A stretch of 64,000 nucleotides of DNA from Actinobacillus capsulatus DSM 19761 (lineage in GTDB: Bacteria > Pseudomonadota > Gammaproteobacteria > Enterobacterales > Pasteurellaceae): contig NZ_KB893935.1 of the NCBI RefSeq assembly GCF_000374285.1, positions 62,001 to 126,000 on the forward strand, in the 5' to 3' direction. How positions within the stretch are numbered: the stretch's first letter is position 1; each line of letters begins with the position of its first letter. A program made the position numbers and the translations under genes. This document shows, piece by piece, positions 51,185-60,179 of the stretch. Below the pieces are notes generated by a model. It ran no database searches, was not told where the DNA came from, and worked only from the letters and a program-made list of their open reading frames with translations.

Positions 51185-51200
51185 CGTGATTTACCTCTCA
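51185..51200 (+). promoter_or_regulatory. possible CRP-like site upstream of nupC
   Basis: CGTGA-TTTACC-TCTCA differs from the CRP consensus at two positions. It lies about 140 bases before the nupC start. CRP control of nucleoside uptake is known in relatives, so it is plausible but not firm. Confidence 0.4.
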
Positions 51201-51338
51201 AATTTAAAATCTCGTGCGTTTAACAATAAAATTTTAGAGATTTTTTATGTAAAAAAAGGTATAGTGGCGTAACTTTTTTACATGTCATTTTCTTTTGAAA
51301 TGATGTTTTCATTCCTTTTACTTTTGAGGTTTTTTCAA

Positions 51339-52607
51339 ATGGGTGCGTTAAATAGTATCTTAGGTATTGTTGTACTCCTGCTTATTGCGTTTGCATTATC
51401 AAATAACCGTAAGGCAATTAGTTTTCGTACAGTATTAGGTGCATTAATTCTACAAGTCGGGATTGGTGCGGTAATCCTTTATTGGGAAACGGGTCGTAAA
51501 GGCTTATTAGCGGCAGCAGAAGGTGTAAGTAAAGTTATTAGTTATGGTAACGATGGTATCAGCTTCTTATTTGGTGGCTTAGTAAGCGATAAAATGTTTG
51601 AAGTATTTGGCGGCGGCGGTTTCGTTTTCGCATTAAAAGTTCTTCCTCCGATTATTTTCTTCTCATCTCTCATTTCTGTCCTTTACTATTTAGGTATCAT
51701 GCAGATTGTCATTCGTATCCTTGGTGGTGCGTTACAAAAAGTATTAGGTACATCAAAATCAGAATCTATGTCTGCGGCGGCAAATATCTTTGTTGGTCAA
51801 ACAGAAGCACCTCTTTTAGTAAAACCTTATATTAAATCAATGACTAATTCTGAGTTATTCGCAGTAATGTGTGGTGGTTTAGCATCAGTTGCTGGCGCAG
51901 TAATGATTGGTTATGCGGGCATGGGCGTACCACTACCGTATTTAATTGCAGCGTCATTTATGGCAGCACCGGGTGGTTTATTATTTGCTAAGATTCTTCA
52001 TCCTCAATCAGAACAGTTTAAAGATGAATTAAGCGCAGATGACATTGACGAAAAACCGTCTAACGTAATTGAAGCAGCAGCGGTTGGTGCATTCTCAGGT
52101 ATGCAATTAGCAATGAATGTAGGTGCAATGTTATTAGCATTTATCGCATTAATTGCAATGCTTAACGGTTTTATCGGTGGCGTTTCTTCACTTATCGGTT
52201 ATGAAAACGTGACATTACAATCACTGTTCGGTTATGTGTTCCAACCTTTAGCATGGTTAATCGGTGTACCTTGGGGGGCAGAATCTCAAGTTGCAGGTTC
52301 ATTAATCGGTCAGAAATTAATTTTAAATGAATTCGTAGCTTATGCTGATTTCGTGAATTACTTAAAACCTGAAGCAGCCGTTGCATTAAGTCCAAAAACA
52401 ATTGCAATCATCACCTTCTCACTATGCGGTTTTGCAAACTTAAGCTCAATCGCAATCTTAATCGGTGGTTTAGGTGGTATGGCACCAAGCCGTCGTGGTG
52501 ATGTTGCTCGTATGGGGGTTAAAGCAGTCATTGCAGGTACACTCTCTAACTTAATGAGTGCAGCGATTGCCGGTTTATTTATCGGTATCGGCGGAGCGGT
52601 AATGTAA
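51339..52607 (+). CDS. nupC: NupC, concentrative nucleoside transporter
   Basis: This 422-residue inner-membrane protein of the CNT family imports nucleosides with cation symport. Family motifs are FVGQTEAPLLVKPYI (about 144-158) and CGFANLSSIAILIGGLGGMAPSRR (landmark, about 362-385), along with GCP-type GVPWGAE. About ten hydrophobic segments and two re-entrant loops are expected. I start at the ATG at 51339 (MGALNSILG), nine bases after GAGG; the in-frame upstream ATG adds a hydrophobic stretch not typical of the family. deoC and deoD follow, so import and breakdown are linked. Confidence 0.93.
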   Translation: MGALNSILGIVVLLLIAFALSNNRKAISFRTVLGALILQVGIGAVILYWETGRKGLLAAAEGVSKVISYGNDGISFLFGGLVSDKMFEVFGGGGFVFALKVLPPIIFFSSLISVLYYLGIMQIVIRILGGALQKVLGTSKSESMSAAANIFVGQTEAPLLVKPYIKSMTNSELFAVMCGGLASVAGAVMIGYAGMGVPLPYLIAASFMAAPGGLLFAKILHPQSEQFKDELSADDIDEKPSNVIEAAAVGAFSGMQLAMNVGAMLLAFIALIAMLNGFIGGVSSLIGYENVTLQSLFGYVFQPLAWLIGVPWGAESQVAGSLIGQKLILNEFVAYADFVNYLKPEAAVALSPKTIAIITFSLCGFANLSSIAILIGGLGGMAPSRRGDVARMGVKAVIAGTLSNLMSAAIAGLFIGIGGAVM

Positions 52608-52625
52608 GCGTTACACTTTTAAGCA

Positions 52626-52660
52626 AACAACACCACTGGAAACAGTGGTGTTGTTGTTTT
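52626..52660 (+). terminator. terminator after nupC
   Basis: AACAACACCACTG and CAGTGGTGTTGTT form a perfect 13-base stem with a GAAA tetraloop. The following GTTTTGAG has a short T-run, so termination may be incomplete. Confidence 0.78.
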
Positions 52661-52667
52661 GAGTTTA

Positions 52668-52682
52668 GGTAAACGTTTGCGT
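52668..52682 (+). promoter_or_regulatory. LacI-family operator-like palindrome before deoC
   Basis: GGTAAACGTTTGCGT contains GTAAACGTTTGC, a near-perfect palindrome of the type bound by PurR, CytR and related LacI-family repressors. It lies about 65 bases before deoC. Which repressor binds is not known. Confidence 0.5.
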
Positions 52683-52746
52683 ATGGTCTATAAGACTAAG
52701 CGGTCTAATTTTTCTATATTTTTACAAAAGTAAAACGGGGGCTCGT

Positions 52747-53523
52747 ATGAGTTTAAAAGATTCGGCAAAAATCGCTTTATCTTTAATGGATTTAACTACA
52801 TTGAATGACAATGACACGGATGAGAAAGTAATTTCTCTTTGTCAGCAAGGTAAGACGGAATTCGGTACACCGGCAGCAGTTTGCGTTTATCCGCGTTTTG
52901 TACCGGTTGCTCGTAAAGCGCTAAAAGCACAAGGTACGGAGCAAGTTAAAATTGCCACGGTAACTAATTTCCCGCATGGTAATGATGATATTGAAATCGC
53001 AGTCGCGGAGACCAAAGCAGCTGTGGCTTATGGTGCTGATGAAGTGGATGTGGTATTCCCTTACAAAGCATTAGTGGCAGGTAATGAGCAAATTGGTTTT
53101 GAGCTGGTTCAACAATGTAAGGCGGTTTGCCAAGCATCAAACGTATTATTGAAGGTGATCATTGAAACCGGCGAACTAAAAAACGCTGAATTAATTCGTC
53201 AAGCAAGTGAGATTTCAATTAAAGCAGGCGCAGATTTTATTAAAACCTCAACGGGCAAAGTGCCGGTAAACGCAACTTTAGAATCAGCACGCATCATGTT
53301 AGAAACCATTCGTGATTTAAACGTAGCGGATAAAGTCGGTTTTAAAGCGGCAGGCGGCGTGAAAACAGCGGAAGAAGCGGAGCAATATTTAGTGCTTGCG
53401 CAAGAAATTCTTGGAAAAGATTGGGTGAATGCAGATCACTTCCGTTTCGGTGCTTCAAGTTTATTAACTAACTTATTAGCTGCGTTAAATGAGCAGGCAA
53501 ATCAAGAAGTAAGCGGCTACTAA
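52747..53523 (+). CDS. deoC: DeoC, deoxyribose-phosphate aldolase
   Basis: This 258-residue class I aldolase splits 2-deoxyribose 5-phosphate into glyceraldehyde 3-phosphate and acetaldehyde. The Schiff-base lysine is K166 in DFIKTSTGK, with the nearby [11 protein letters not shown] supplying the second active lysine and D102-region [10 protein letters not shown]. The length matches E. coli DeoC (259). GGGGG lies before the ATG. It is followed 63 bases later by deoD; deoA and deoB are not here. Confidence 0.95.
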   Translation: MSLKDSAKIALSLMDLTTLNDNDTDEKVISLCQQGKTEFGTPAAVCVYPRFVPVARKALKAQGTEQVKIATVTNFPHGNDDIEIAVAETKAAVAYGADEVDVVFPYKALVAGNEQIGFELVQQCKAVCQASNVLLKVIIETGELKNAELIRQASEISIKAGADFIKTSTGKVPVNATLESARIMLETIRDLNVADKVGFKAAGGVKTAEEAEQYLVLAQEILGKDWVNADHFRFGASSLLTNLLAALNEQANQEVSGY

Positions 53524-53586
53524 GATAAGCGGTTTAAATTTATTAATTTTTTACACACTAAATAGCAACAATAGAGGAAATTAACA

Positions 53587-54306
53587 ATGACTCCACATAT
53601 TAACGCACCAGAAGGTGCATTTGCAGATGTAGTAATTATGCCGGGTGACCCACTTCGTGCTAAATACATTGCAGAAACTTTCTTAGAAAATGCAGAACAA
53701 GTAACGGATGTTCGTAATATGTTCGGTTATACCGGCACTTATAAAGGTCGTCGTATTTCAGTGATGGGTCATGGTATGGGGATTCCTTCTTGCTCAATTT
53801 ATGCAAAAGAACTGATTACAGAATACGGTGTGAAAAAAATCATCCGTGTAGGTTCATGTGGTGCAGTACGTCAAGATGTAAAAGTTCGTGATGTAATTAT
53901 CGGTACAGGTGCTTGTACAGACTCAAAAGTAAACCGTATTCGTTTCCGTGATAACGATTTTGCGGCAATTTCTGACTTTGATATGACACTAGCAGCAGTA
54001 CAAGCAGCAAAAGAAAAAGGTGTTGCAGTACGTGTTGGTAACTTATTCTCAGCAGATTTATTCTATACACCGGATGTAGAAATGTTTGACGTTATGGAAA
54101 AATACGGCATTTTAGGTGTAGAAATGGAAGCAGCTGGTATTTATGCTGTTGCGGCAGAATACGGTGCGAAAGCGTTAGCAATTTGTACGGTTTCAGACCA
54201 TATCCGTACCGGCGAACAAACTTCATCAGAAGAACGTCAATTAACTTTTAATGACATGATCACGATTGCATTAGAATCTGTGTTAATCGGTGACCAAGCG
54301 GAATAA
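53587..54306 (+). CDS. deoD: DeoD, purine-nucleoside phosphorylase
   Basis: This 239-residue hexameric phosphorylase cleaves purine (deoxy)nucleosides to free base and (deoxy)ribose 1-phosphate. Landmarks are [30 protein letters not shown] (opening), RVGSCGAV (about 87-94), the phosphate-site arginines, [29 protein letters not shown] (landmark, about 178-206) with the catalytic SDH. Its length equals E. coli DeoD. AGAGGAAATTAACA precedes the ATG. It is likely co-transcribed with deoC. Confidence 0.96.
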   Translation: MTPHINAPEGAFADVVIMPGDPLRAKYIAETFLENAEQVTDVRNMFGYTGTYKGRRISVMGHGMGIPSCSIYAKELITEYGVKKIIRVGSCGAVRQDVKVRDVIIGTGACTDSKVNRIRFRDNDFAAISDFDMTLAAVQAAKEKGVAVRVGNLFSADLFYTPDVEMFDVMEKYGILGVEMEAAGIYAVAAEYGAKALAICTVSDHIRTGEQTSSEERQLTFNDMITIALESVLIGDQAE

Positions 54307-54333
54307 GCGGTTAATTTTCCGAATTATTTTGCA

Positions 54334-54369
54334 AATCCTTCGAGGTGAAAATCTCGGAGGATTTTTTAT
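54334..54369 (+). terminator. terminator after deoD
   Basis: AATCCTTCGAG pairs with CTCGGAGGATT (one mismatch), followed by TTTTTTAT. Confidence 0.83.
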
Positions 54370-54393
54370 ATGTGATAGGCAATGTTAAAACTG

Positions 54394-54432
54394 AATGATT
54401 ATTTATTCATTTTTAATGAATTTTTATTCTGT
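54394..54432 (+). promoter_or_regulatory. tandem ARG boxes upstream of argC
   Basis: Two 18-base ARG-like boxes, AATGATTATTTATTCATT (54394-54411) and AATGAATTTTTATTCTGT (54415-54432), are separated by exactly 3 bases, the spacing bound by one ArgR hexamer. Each core differs from TGAAT-N4-ATTCA at one position. They lie about 70-105 bases before argC, where ArgR with arginine would repress the operon. Confidence 0.82.
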
Positions 54433-54500
54433 TTTGTATTTGAAATTCTACTTGAATAAGAGTAAGATGCTCAACGTTTTGACAGTAATAAGGATTTATG

Positions 54501-55445
54501 ATGAGTAAATATAAAATTTTTGTGGACGGAGCAGTCGGTACAACCGGTTTACGTATTTTTGATCGTCTTGCTAATGCGGAAGATATTGAGCTATTAAGCC
54601 TTCCGGAAGAATTACGTAAAGATCTTAATGCAAGGGTAGCAAAAGTAGCGGAAGCGGATCTGACTTTTCTTTGTTTACCGGATAAGGCTTCTAAAGAATT
54701 AGTGGCACTCGCCCCGGCAAATGCAAGAATTTGTGATACTTCGACTGCTCATCGTGTGAATCCAGATTGGACTTATGGCTTTGCTGAGCTTTCCGGACAG
54801 TTTGAAAAAATTCAAAATGCGAATCGAGTTGCCGTACCGGGTTGCCATGCTACAGGTTACATTGCGTTGGTTCGTCCTCTTATTGAAAAAGGTGCTTTAA
54901 GTACCGATTATCCACTTTCTTGCCATTCTCTCACCGGCTATTCCGGCGGCGGTAAATTGATGATCGCTGAATATCAAAACCAAGATCGTGAACAAAAATT
55001 TAATGCCCCTCGTGTTTATGGACTCGCCCTCAAACATAAACATTTACCGGAAATGCAAGCGCTTACCGGTTCAAACCATCCCCCTATTTTCACACCGGTG
55101 GTTGCCGACTATTACAGCGGAATGTTGGTGACTGTGCCGCTCCCTGTTTCAGCTCTTTCACAAGCGGTCAATTCTGCCGAAAAAATTGCAAATTTATTCA
55201 GTGACTATTACCGGAACTCTACCTTAATTAAGGTTCACCCTGCCTGCACTTTACCCGAAGATGGAATGTTAGCGGCGAATGAATTTAGCGGTAAAGACAA
55301 CCTTGAAATCTTTGTTTACGGCAATGAAACACAATTATTATTGTGCGCACGTTTCGATAATTTAGGTAAAGGTGCATCTGGCGCTGCAGTGCAATGTATG
55401 AATATTATGTTAGGTCGTGAAGAAACTGCCGGATTAGAAGTTTAG
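54501..55445 (+). CDS. argC: ArgC, N-acetyl-gamma-glutamyl-phosphate reductase (type 2)
   Basis: This 314-residue enzyme reduces N-acetylglutamyl phosphate to the semialdehyde in arginine synthesis. It is the short, type 2 form (about 310 residues), not the roughly 335-residue type found in E. coli. The N-terminal NAD(P) site is FVDGAVGTTGLRIFDRL, and the catalytic cysteine lies in VPGCHATGYIAL (about 114-125), followed by SGGGKLMIAEYQ. Two adjacent ATGs exist; AGGA at 54491 is better spaced for the one at 54501. It is the first gene of argC-argB-argD. Confidence 0.92.
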   Translation: MSKYKIFVDGAVGTTGLRIFDRLANAEDIELLSLPEELRKDLNARVAKVAEADLTFLCLPDKASKELVALAPANARICDTSTAHRVNPDWTYGFAELSGQFEKIQNANRVAVPGCHATGYIALVRPLIEKGALSTDYPLSCHSLTGYSGGGKLMIAEYQNQDREQKFNAPRVYGLALKHKHLPEMQALTGSNHPPIFTPVVADYYSGMLVTVPLPVSALSQAVNSAEKIANLFSDYYRNSTLIKVHPACTLPEDGMLAANEFSGKDNLEIFVYGNETQLLLCARFDNLGKGASGAAVQCMNIMLGREETAGLEV

Positions 55446-55474
55446 CCATCGTGAGAAATTATTTGGGGTTTAAA

Positions 55475-56329
55475 ATGTTACAAAACGAAGTTGAAAATTT
55501 TGCAAATCTTTTAGAAAAAGCGACCGCTTATCTTGCTCCGTTTCAAGAAAAAATTATTGTGGTGAAATACGGCGGTAATGCGATGATCAATGAAGAGCTT
55601 AAAAAATTGGTAATGCAGGATATTTTATTGCTGAACCAATTAGGTGTGAAAGTAGTATTGGTACATGGAGGTGGGCCGGAAATTTCACAAGGGGTTAAAT
55701 TATTGGGCAAAGAGCCGCAATTTATCAATGGTTTACGAGTTACCGACCAAGATACGATTAATGTGGTATTACAAATGCTCGCCGGTAAAGTGAATAAAAG
55801 TTTAGTAGCGTTATTGAAAGGTAAGGGCGTGGGTTTATGCGGTATTGACGGCAATATGTTGCAATGTGAGAAATTGCAAGGTGAGGTCGATTACGGCTTT
55901 GTCGGCGAGATTGTTAAAGTAAATACCCAATTATTGGAGCTTGCGTTAAATGAGAATTTGATTCCGGTGATTTCTACGGTTGGTGTGGATGAGCAAGGCG
56001 TGGCTTATAATATCAATGCGGATACGGCAGCAAGTGAAATTGCGATGGCGTTAGGGGCGGCTAAATTAGTGAGTATGACGGATATTGCTGGCTTATTACG
56101 TGATCGCTTTGATGAAAGTACGTTGATTCCGGAAGTTGAAGTCAGTGACGTTCAAGGCTTAATCGATCAAAGCATTATTGCCGGCGGTATGATTCCGAAA
56201 ATCGCCTGCTGTACTGATTTTATTAACGCCGGCGGTATTGAAGCGAATATCATTGACGGACGAGTACCACACGCCATTTTAGTCTCACTATTCGGTGGTA
56301 AAAACGGCACGCTTTTTTATAAAAAATAA
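55475..56329 (+). CDS. argB: ArgB, acetylglutamate kinase
   Basis: This 284-residue amino-acid kinase phosphorylates N-acetylglutamate, the second step of arginine synthesis. Landmarks are IVVKYGGNAM (about 26-35), VVLVHGGGPEIS, LRVTDQDT, NINADTAASEIAMALGA and the C-terminal GGMIPKIACC with the catalytic lysine. I start at the ATG at 55475, seven bases after TGGGG; a GTG 24 bases earlier is not supported. An uptake-signal core (near 55531) lies in the early coding sequence. It follows argC by 29 bases. Confidence 0.93.
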   Translation: MLQNEVENFANLLEKATAYLAPFQEKIIVVKYGGNAMINEELKKLVMQDILLLNQLGVKVVLVHGGGPEISQGVKLLGKEPQFINGLRVTDQDTINVVLQMLAGKVNKSLVALLKGKGVGLCGIDGNMLQCEKLQGEVDYGFVGEIVKVNTQLLELALNENLIPVISTVGVDEQGVAYNINADTAASEIAMALGAAKLVSMTDIAGLLRDRFDESTLIPEVEVSDVQGLIDQSIIAGGMIPKIACCTDFINAGGIEANIIDGRVPHAILVSLFGGKNGTLFYKK

Positions 56330-56342
56330 TTAGGAAGAGAAA

Positions 56343-57524
56343 ATGAGCAGCAACGATATCAAACAATTAGATACGGATTATATCGCACAAACTTACGGTA
56401 GATTTAATCTCGCACTTTCACACGGAAAAGGTTGTGACGTGTGGGATTTTGAAGGTAATCAATATTTAGATTTTACTAGCGGTATCGGCACCAACAGCCT
56501 TGGTTGGGCAGATGACAGTTGGTTGGCAGCGGTAACTACTCAGGCGGGTAAATTACAGCATACTTCAAATTTATTCTTTACCGAGCCGTCGGGTTTGCTG
56601 GCAAGAAGTTTGGTTAAAGCAAGCGGTCTAAAACGCGTATTTTTTTGCAATTCGGGTGCGGAAGCGAATGAAGGAGCAATTAAAACTGCGCGTAAATATA
56701 GCCACGACAAATACGGCAAGGGCAGAGCGACCGTACTCAGTTTAGTTAATTCATTTCACGGACGAACGATCTCAACCCTTGCAGCAACAGGACAAGATGT
56801 ATTTCATCAACACTTTTTCCCATTTACACAAGGTTTTGAACATACGCCAGCTAACGATTTAGATGCTTTACACGCACGCCTTGAAGAAAATGATGTGTGT
56901 GCGGTGATGTTAGAAGTGGTACAAGGCGAAGGCGGAGTTTGTGCATTAGATGCCGAATATTTACAAGGTGTACAAGCGATTTGCCAAGCCAAAGATATCA
57001 TTTTGATTATTGATGAAGTACAAACCGGTATCGGACGCACCGGAAGATTGTTTGCTTATCAACATTTCGGCTTACAGCCGGATATTATCACGCTTGCCAA
57101 AGGGTTAGGTGGCGGTTTACCGATCGGCGCTTTTATACTGGGTGAAAAATGCCAAAATACATTGGGTAAAAGTGATCACGGTTCAACCTTTGGTGCGAAC
57201 CCGGTTTGTTGTGCGGCGGCGAATGCGGTGTTAGCCAAAATGGATGAAAAATTCCTTGCCGATGTTACGGCTAAAGGCGAAAAATTACGCGCAGCATTAC
57301 TTAGCTTACCAAAAGTAAAATCGGTTTCCGGCTTAGGTTTAATGCTTGGTATTGAGTTTGAAGATGGTGTAAAAGCCGGTGATGTGGTATCGAAAGCAAT
57401 AGAAAAAGGCGTATTAACGCTCACGGCGAAAACCAAATTACGCTTATTACCACCATTAATTATTTCAGAAACACAAATAATGCAAGGTGTTACTGTGTTA
57501 AAAGAAGTATTAGAGACACTATAA
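56343..57524 (+). CDS. argD: ArgD, acetylornithine aminotransferase
   Basis: This 393-residue class III PLP aminotransferase forms N-acetylornithine from the semialdehyde and may also serve lysine synthesis (DapC activity), as in E. coli. Landmarks are DFTSGIGTNSLGW, FFCNSGAEANEGAIKTARKY (landmark, about 99-118), SFHGRTISTLAATGQ, IIDEVQTGIGRTG and the PLP lysine in TLAKGLGGGLPIGAF (about 245-259). AGGAAGAGAAA precedes the ATG. It is the last gene of the operon and ends at a perfect terminator. Confidence 0.94.
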   Translation: MSSNDIKQLDTDYIAQTYGRFNLALSHGKGCDVWDFEGNQYLDFTSGIGTNSLGWADDSWLAAVTTQAGKLQHTSNLFFTEPSGLLARSLVKASGLKRVFFCNSGAEANEGAIKTARKYSHDKYGKGRATVLSLVNSFHGRTISTLAATGQDVFHQHFFPFTQGFEHTPANDLDALHARLEENDVCAVMLEVVQGEGGVCALDAEYLQGVQAICQAKDIILIIDEVQTGIGRTGRLFAYQHFGLQPDIITLAKGLGGGLPIGAFILGEKCQNTLGKSDHGSTFGANPVCCAAANAVLAKMDEKFLADVTAKGEKLRAALLSLPKVKSVSGLGLMLGIEFEDGVKAGDVVSKAIEKGVLTLTAKTKLRLLPPLIISETQIMQGVTVLKEVLETL

Positions 57525-57547
57525 GTTTTTTCCTTAGCTTTTAAATA

Positions 57548-57588
57548 AATCCCTTTTAAGTTTATGACTTTTAAGGGATTTTTTATTT
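57548..57588 (+). terminator. terminator after argD
   Basis: AATCCCTTTTAAG and CTTTTAAGGGATT form a perfect 13-base stem with a 7-base loop, then TTTTATTT. Confidence 0.86.
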
Positions 57589-57629
57589 ATATCGCCTTTA
57601 ATTGATGATAACTACAGCTTTTTCAATTA

Positions 57630-57775
57630 TTTCAAAATATCTTAGTAAATTTTCTTACTCGGATAGATGCTAAAAATACTTTAGAAGGCGGATTCTACGG
57701 ACAGAACGTGAAGGAGTTAGTTGGTAATTGTTAGCGTCAGACCAATCACTCTTTGCTGTTTTTGCAGCAAAATAA
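57630..57775 (+). pseudogene. 3' remnant of a TbpB-like beta-barrel surface protein gene
   Basis: The stretch encodes TLEGGFYGQNVKELVGN in one frame, then LLASDQSLFAVFAAK and a TAA (57773-57775) in another, with a 1-base frameshift between. The GGFYG-x-N-x-x-E-L-x-G pattern and the FAAK end are the C-terminal signature of TbpB-like and other Slam-exported surface proteins. Only about 45 codons survive. The upstream part is unrecognisable. Confidence 0.6.
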
Positions 57776-58428
57776 GCGGAGGGAAAAGCAGCAATGGAAA
57801 CTAAATTTGATGCTCGACGAATTTAGTTTAGGCGGCTTGCAGCAGGCAGAAATCGATACATTTGGTCAGGCTGTTCAACTGATCGTTGATGGTAAGGTAA
57901 TATCATTATTAAACCCAAATACGGAACATAAAATTGCAAATAAATCTGTAAAAGTAACCGCTTGTTGTAACAACTTGGCAAATACGAAATTTGGTCTATA
58001 TAAAATAGATAATCAAGCAGAACAGTTATTTTTAATAGGAGAACGTACAGCGGTTAATGCAATTTCTAAAACCAGTGGATTTGAATATAAAACAAGTTGG
58101 CAGGAACAGTTAGTTAGTCAAGACGGTTCCGTAAAGTGGCCTCCTTCAAAGCGAGACTCTATGTCGATTTTGCTTAAAAACGATTCAAGACGGATTTGGT
58201 GATAATACGCAAAATGGTACGATCATTACTTTTTAATGATGGAAAAATAGATAAAAATGGATTTTGCGGTGTAGTCAAAACTACATCTGAAGGATTTAAA
58301 GTAGATGCTAAAACATTGCACACTGATGCTACAGTTTCAGGTAGATTTTATGGTGCTGATGCTCAAGAAATGGGCGGTAGCTTTATCAATAACACAAATA
58401 GTCAAGATAAGGCTGTTGGAGTTTATCA
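57776..58428 (+). pseudogene. frameshifted TbpB/hemophilin-like surface protein gene
   Basis: A GGAGG and ATG (57794) precede a broken frame. Pieces in order are LGGLQQAEIDTFGQAVQL, KFGLYKIDNQAEQLFLIGE, then after frameshifts near 58170-58240 TIQDGFGDNTQNG, NDGKIDKNGFCGVV and SGRFYGADAQEMGGSF, ending AVGV. The last block is the C-terminal barrel motif of TbpB-like, HpuA-like and hemophilin-like proteins exported by Slam. At least three frame changes are needed to read it through, and no lipobox survives. The fused continuation is a TonB receptor end, so a deletion joined two genes. Short open frames here should not be taken as genes. Confidence 0.65.
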
Positions 58429-58693
58429 GATCGTATTTTCTTTGGCGATAAATTGGATTTAGGTTTAGGTGTACGTTATGACTATCATCGCTTTAAATCG
58501 GATGATGATTGGATAGATGCAGGTAATTTTAACGGTGATTTTGGTGTATTGGAAGTAAGCTATTTTGATAACCGCTATAGAGATTTGAGCGTCAGTGCAA
58601 AAGAAAAAGGGCTTGATGGTATACAATCGAGGTCACGCAAGTTATGTCGCTCCGGGAAGAAACTATGTGCTAAGTTTAGAGGTCAAGTTCTAG
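58429..58693 (+). pseudogene. 3' remnant of a TonB-dependent haemoglobin/haem receptor gene
   Basis: One frame gives DRIFFGDKLDLGLGVRYDYHRF followed by GVLEVSYFDNRYRDLS (landmarks), typical late-barrel strands of TonB-dependent receptors. A 1-base shift near 58630 leads to NRGHASYVAPGRNYVLSLEVKF and TAG (58691-58693), the usual receptor C-terminus ending in phenylalanine. Most of the gene is deleted, including the plug and the barrel between the two pieces. It likely partnered the surface protein remnants just upstream. Confidence 0.72.
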
Positions 58694-58702
58694 CGCAGAT
58701 AA

Positions 58703-58737
58703 GAAAAAAGCACTCAAAAGAGTGCCTTTGTTTTTTT
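58703..58737. terminator. terminator at the end of rho
   Basis: GCACTC and GAGTGC pair around AAAA, with AAAAAA before and TTTGTTTTTTT after, so it works in both directions. It ends rho on the minus strand. Confidence 0.8.
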
Positions 58738-59998
58738 ATGAACGTTTCATTACTTCGAAAAATTCTTCGTTAGTTTTTGCAACGCTGAGTTTATCGATTA
58801 ACCATTCCATTGCTGCTACTTCATCCATTGGATTCAGTACTTTACGTAACATCCACGCATTACGGTGTTCTTCCGGTGACATTAATAAGTCATCTTTACG
58901 TGTACCGGAACGGTTAAATTCAATTGCCGGGAATACACGACGTTCTGCAATTTTACGAGAAAGGTGTAATTCCATATTACCAGTACCTTTAAACTCTTCG
59001 AAGATAACTTCATCCATTTTCGAACCGGTATCAACCAATGCGGTTGCGATAATGGTTAAGCTACCGCCTTCTTCTACGTTACGAGCTGCACCGAAGAAAC
59101 GTTTTGGTCGGTGTAATGCATTTGCATCCACACCACCGGAAAGGATTTTACCTGAAACAGGGGTCACGGTATTGTAAGCACGAGCAAGACGAGTGATTGA
59201 GTCTAATAGAATAACCACGTCTTTCTTGTGTTCTACCGAGCGTTTTGCTTTTTCAATTACCATTTCCGCAACTTGTACGTGACGTGTTGCCGGTTCGTCA
59301 AAGGTTGAAGCAATTACTTCACCACGTACGGTACGTTGCATTTCAGTAACTTCTTCAGGACGTTCATCAATCAGAAGTACGATCAATTCACATTCTGGGT
59401 AATTATGCGTAATACTTTGCGCAATATTTTGCAGAAGAACAGTTTTACCGGCTTTCGGTGGAGCAACGATTAAACCACGCTGACCTTTACCAATTGGAGA
59501 TGCTAAATCAAGAATACGTGCGGTTAAGTCTTCAGTTGAACCATTGCCTCGCTCCATTTTTAAACGTGAGTTTGCGTGTAATGGGGTTAAGTTTTCAAAT
59601 AAGATTTTACTACGAGAAACTTCAGGTTTGTCATCATTAACAAGATCAACTTTTAATAATGCAAAGTAACGCTCGCCTTCTTTTGGTGGGCGAATTTTAC
59701 CTTCGATTTTATCACCGGTTTGAAGATTGAAACGACGAATTTGACTTGGTGAAACATAGATATCATCAGGACCGGCAAGGTATGAACTATCTGCCGAACG
59801 TAAGAAACCGAAACCATCTGGAAGAATTTCTAATACGCCTTGGCCAAAGATATCTTCACCGCTTTTAGCGTGTTGTTTGAGAATTGCAAAAATAATGTCT
59901 TGTTTACGTAAACGAGCTAAATTTTCTAAGCCCATTTGATTTTCACCCATTTCGACAAGTTCCGAAACCGGTGTATTTTTTAATTGAGTAAGATGCAT
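58736..59998 (-). CDS. rho: Rho, transcription termination factor
   Basis: This 420-residue RNA-dependent ATPase releases RNA polymerase at Rho-dependent terminators. The N-terminal Rho_N region (about 1-45) and RNA-binding cold-shock domain (GFGFLRS, about 62-68) are followed by the P-loop APPKAGKT (179-186), the Q-loop region and the R-loop ([12 protein letters not shown]). The length is close to E. coli Rho (419), with strong conservation. It is a stand-alone gene. Confidence 0.97.
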   Translation of the reverse strand: MHLTQLKNTPVSELVEMGENQMGLENLARLRKQDIIFAILKQHAKSGEDIFGQGVLEILPDGFGFLRSADSSYLAGPDDIYVSPSQIRRFNLQTGDKIEGKIRPPKEGERYFALLKVDLVNDDKPEVSRSKILFENLTPLHANSRLKMERGNGSTEDLTARILDLASPIGKGQRGLIVAPPKAGKTVLLQNIAQSITHNYPECELIVLLIDERPEEVTEMQRTVRGEVIASTFDEPATRHVQVAEMVIEKAKRSVEHKKDVVILLDSITRLARAYNTVTPVSGKILSGGVDANALHRPKRFFGAARNVEEGGSLTIIATALVDTGSKMDEVIFEEFKGTGNMELHLSRKIAERRVFPAIEFNRSGTRKDDLLMSPEEHRNAWMLRKVLNPMDEVAAMEWLIDKLSVAKTNEEFFEVMKRS

Positions 59999-60147
59999 AG
60001 GAAATATATTGATTATGAAAAAATAGATTGGAAATCTGTATGATACGGAATACCGTAATTTGACGGTAGAGGATTGTACAACAAAATGCCTAAATTTGCA
60101 AATTTTTTGCGAAATTAAACCGCTTGTAAGATAGCTTTAGAAAGAAA

Positions 60148-60168
60148 GTGCCGGAATTTTACCGGCAT
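60148..60168 (-). terminator. weak hairpin after cysK
   Basis: TGCCGG and CCGGCA pair around a 7-base loop. On the minus strand it is followed by ACTTTCTTTC, a poor T-run. A single uptake-signal core (ACCGCTTGT) lies about 30 bases further on. Confidence 0.45.
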
Positions 60169-60179
60169 GTATGAAAAAC

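Noticed and set aside
57753-58773. Three open frames of 88-149 codons between argD and rho as intact genes
   Set aside because: Their translations are pieces of one protein family read in different frames, with no ribosome site or signal peptide, and they join onto a TonB receptor end. They are better described as pseudogene fragments.
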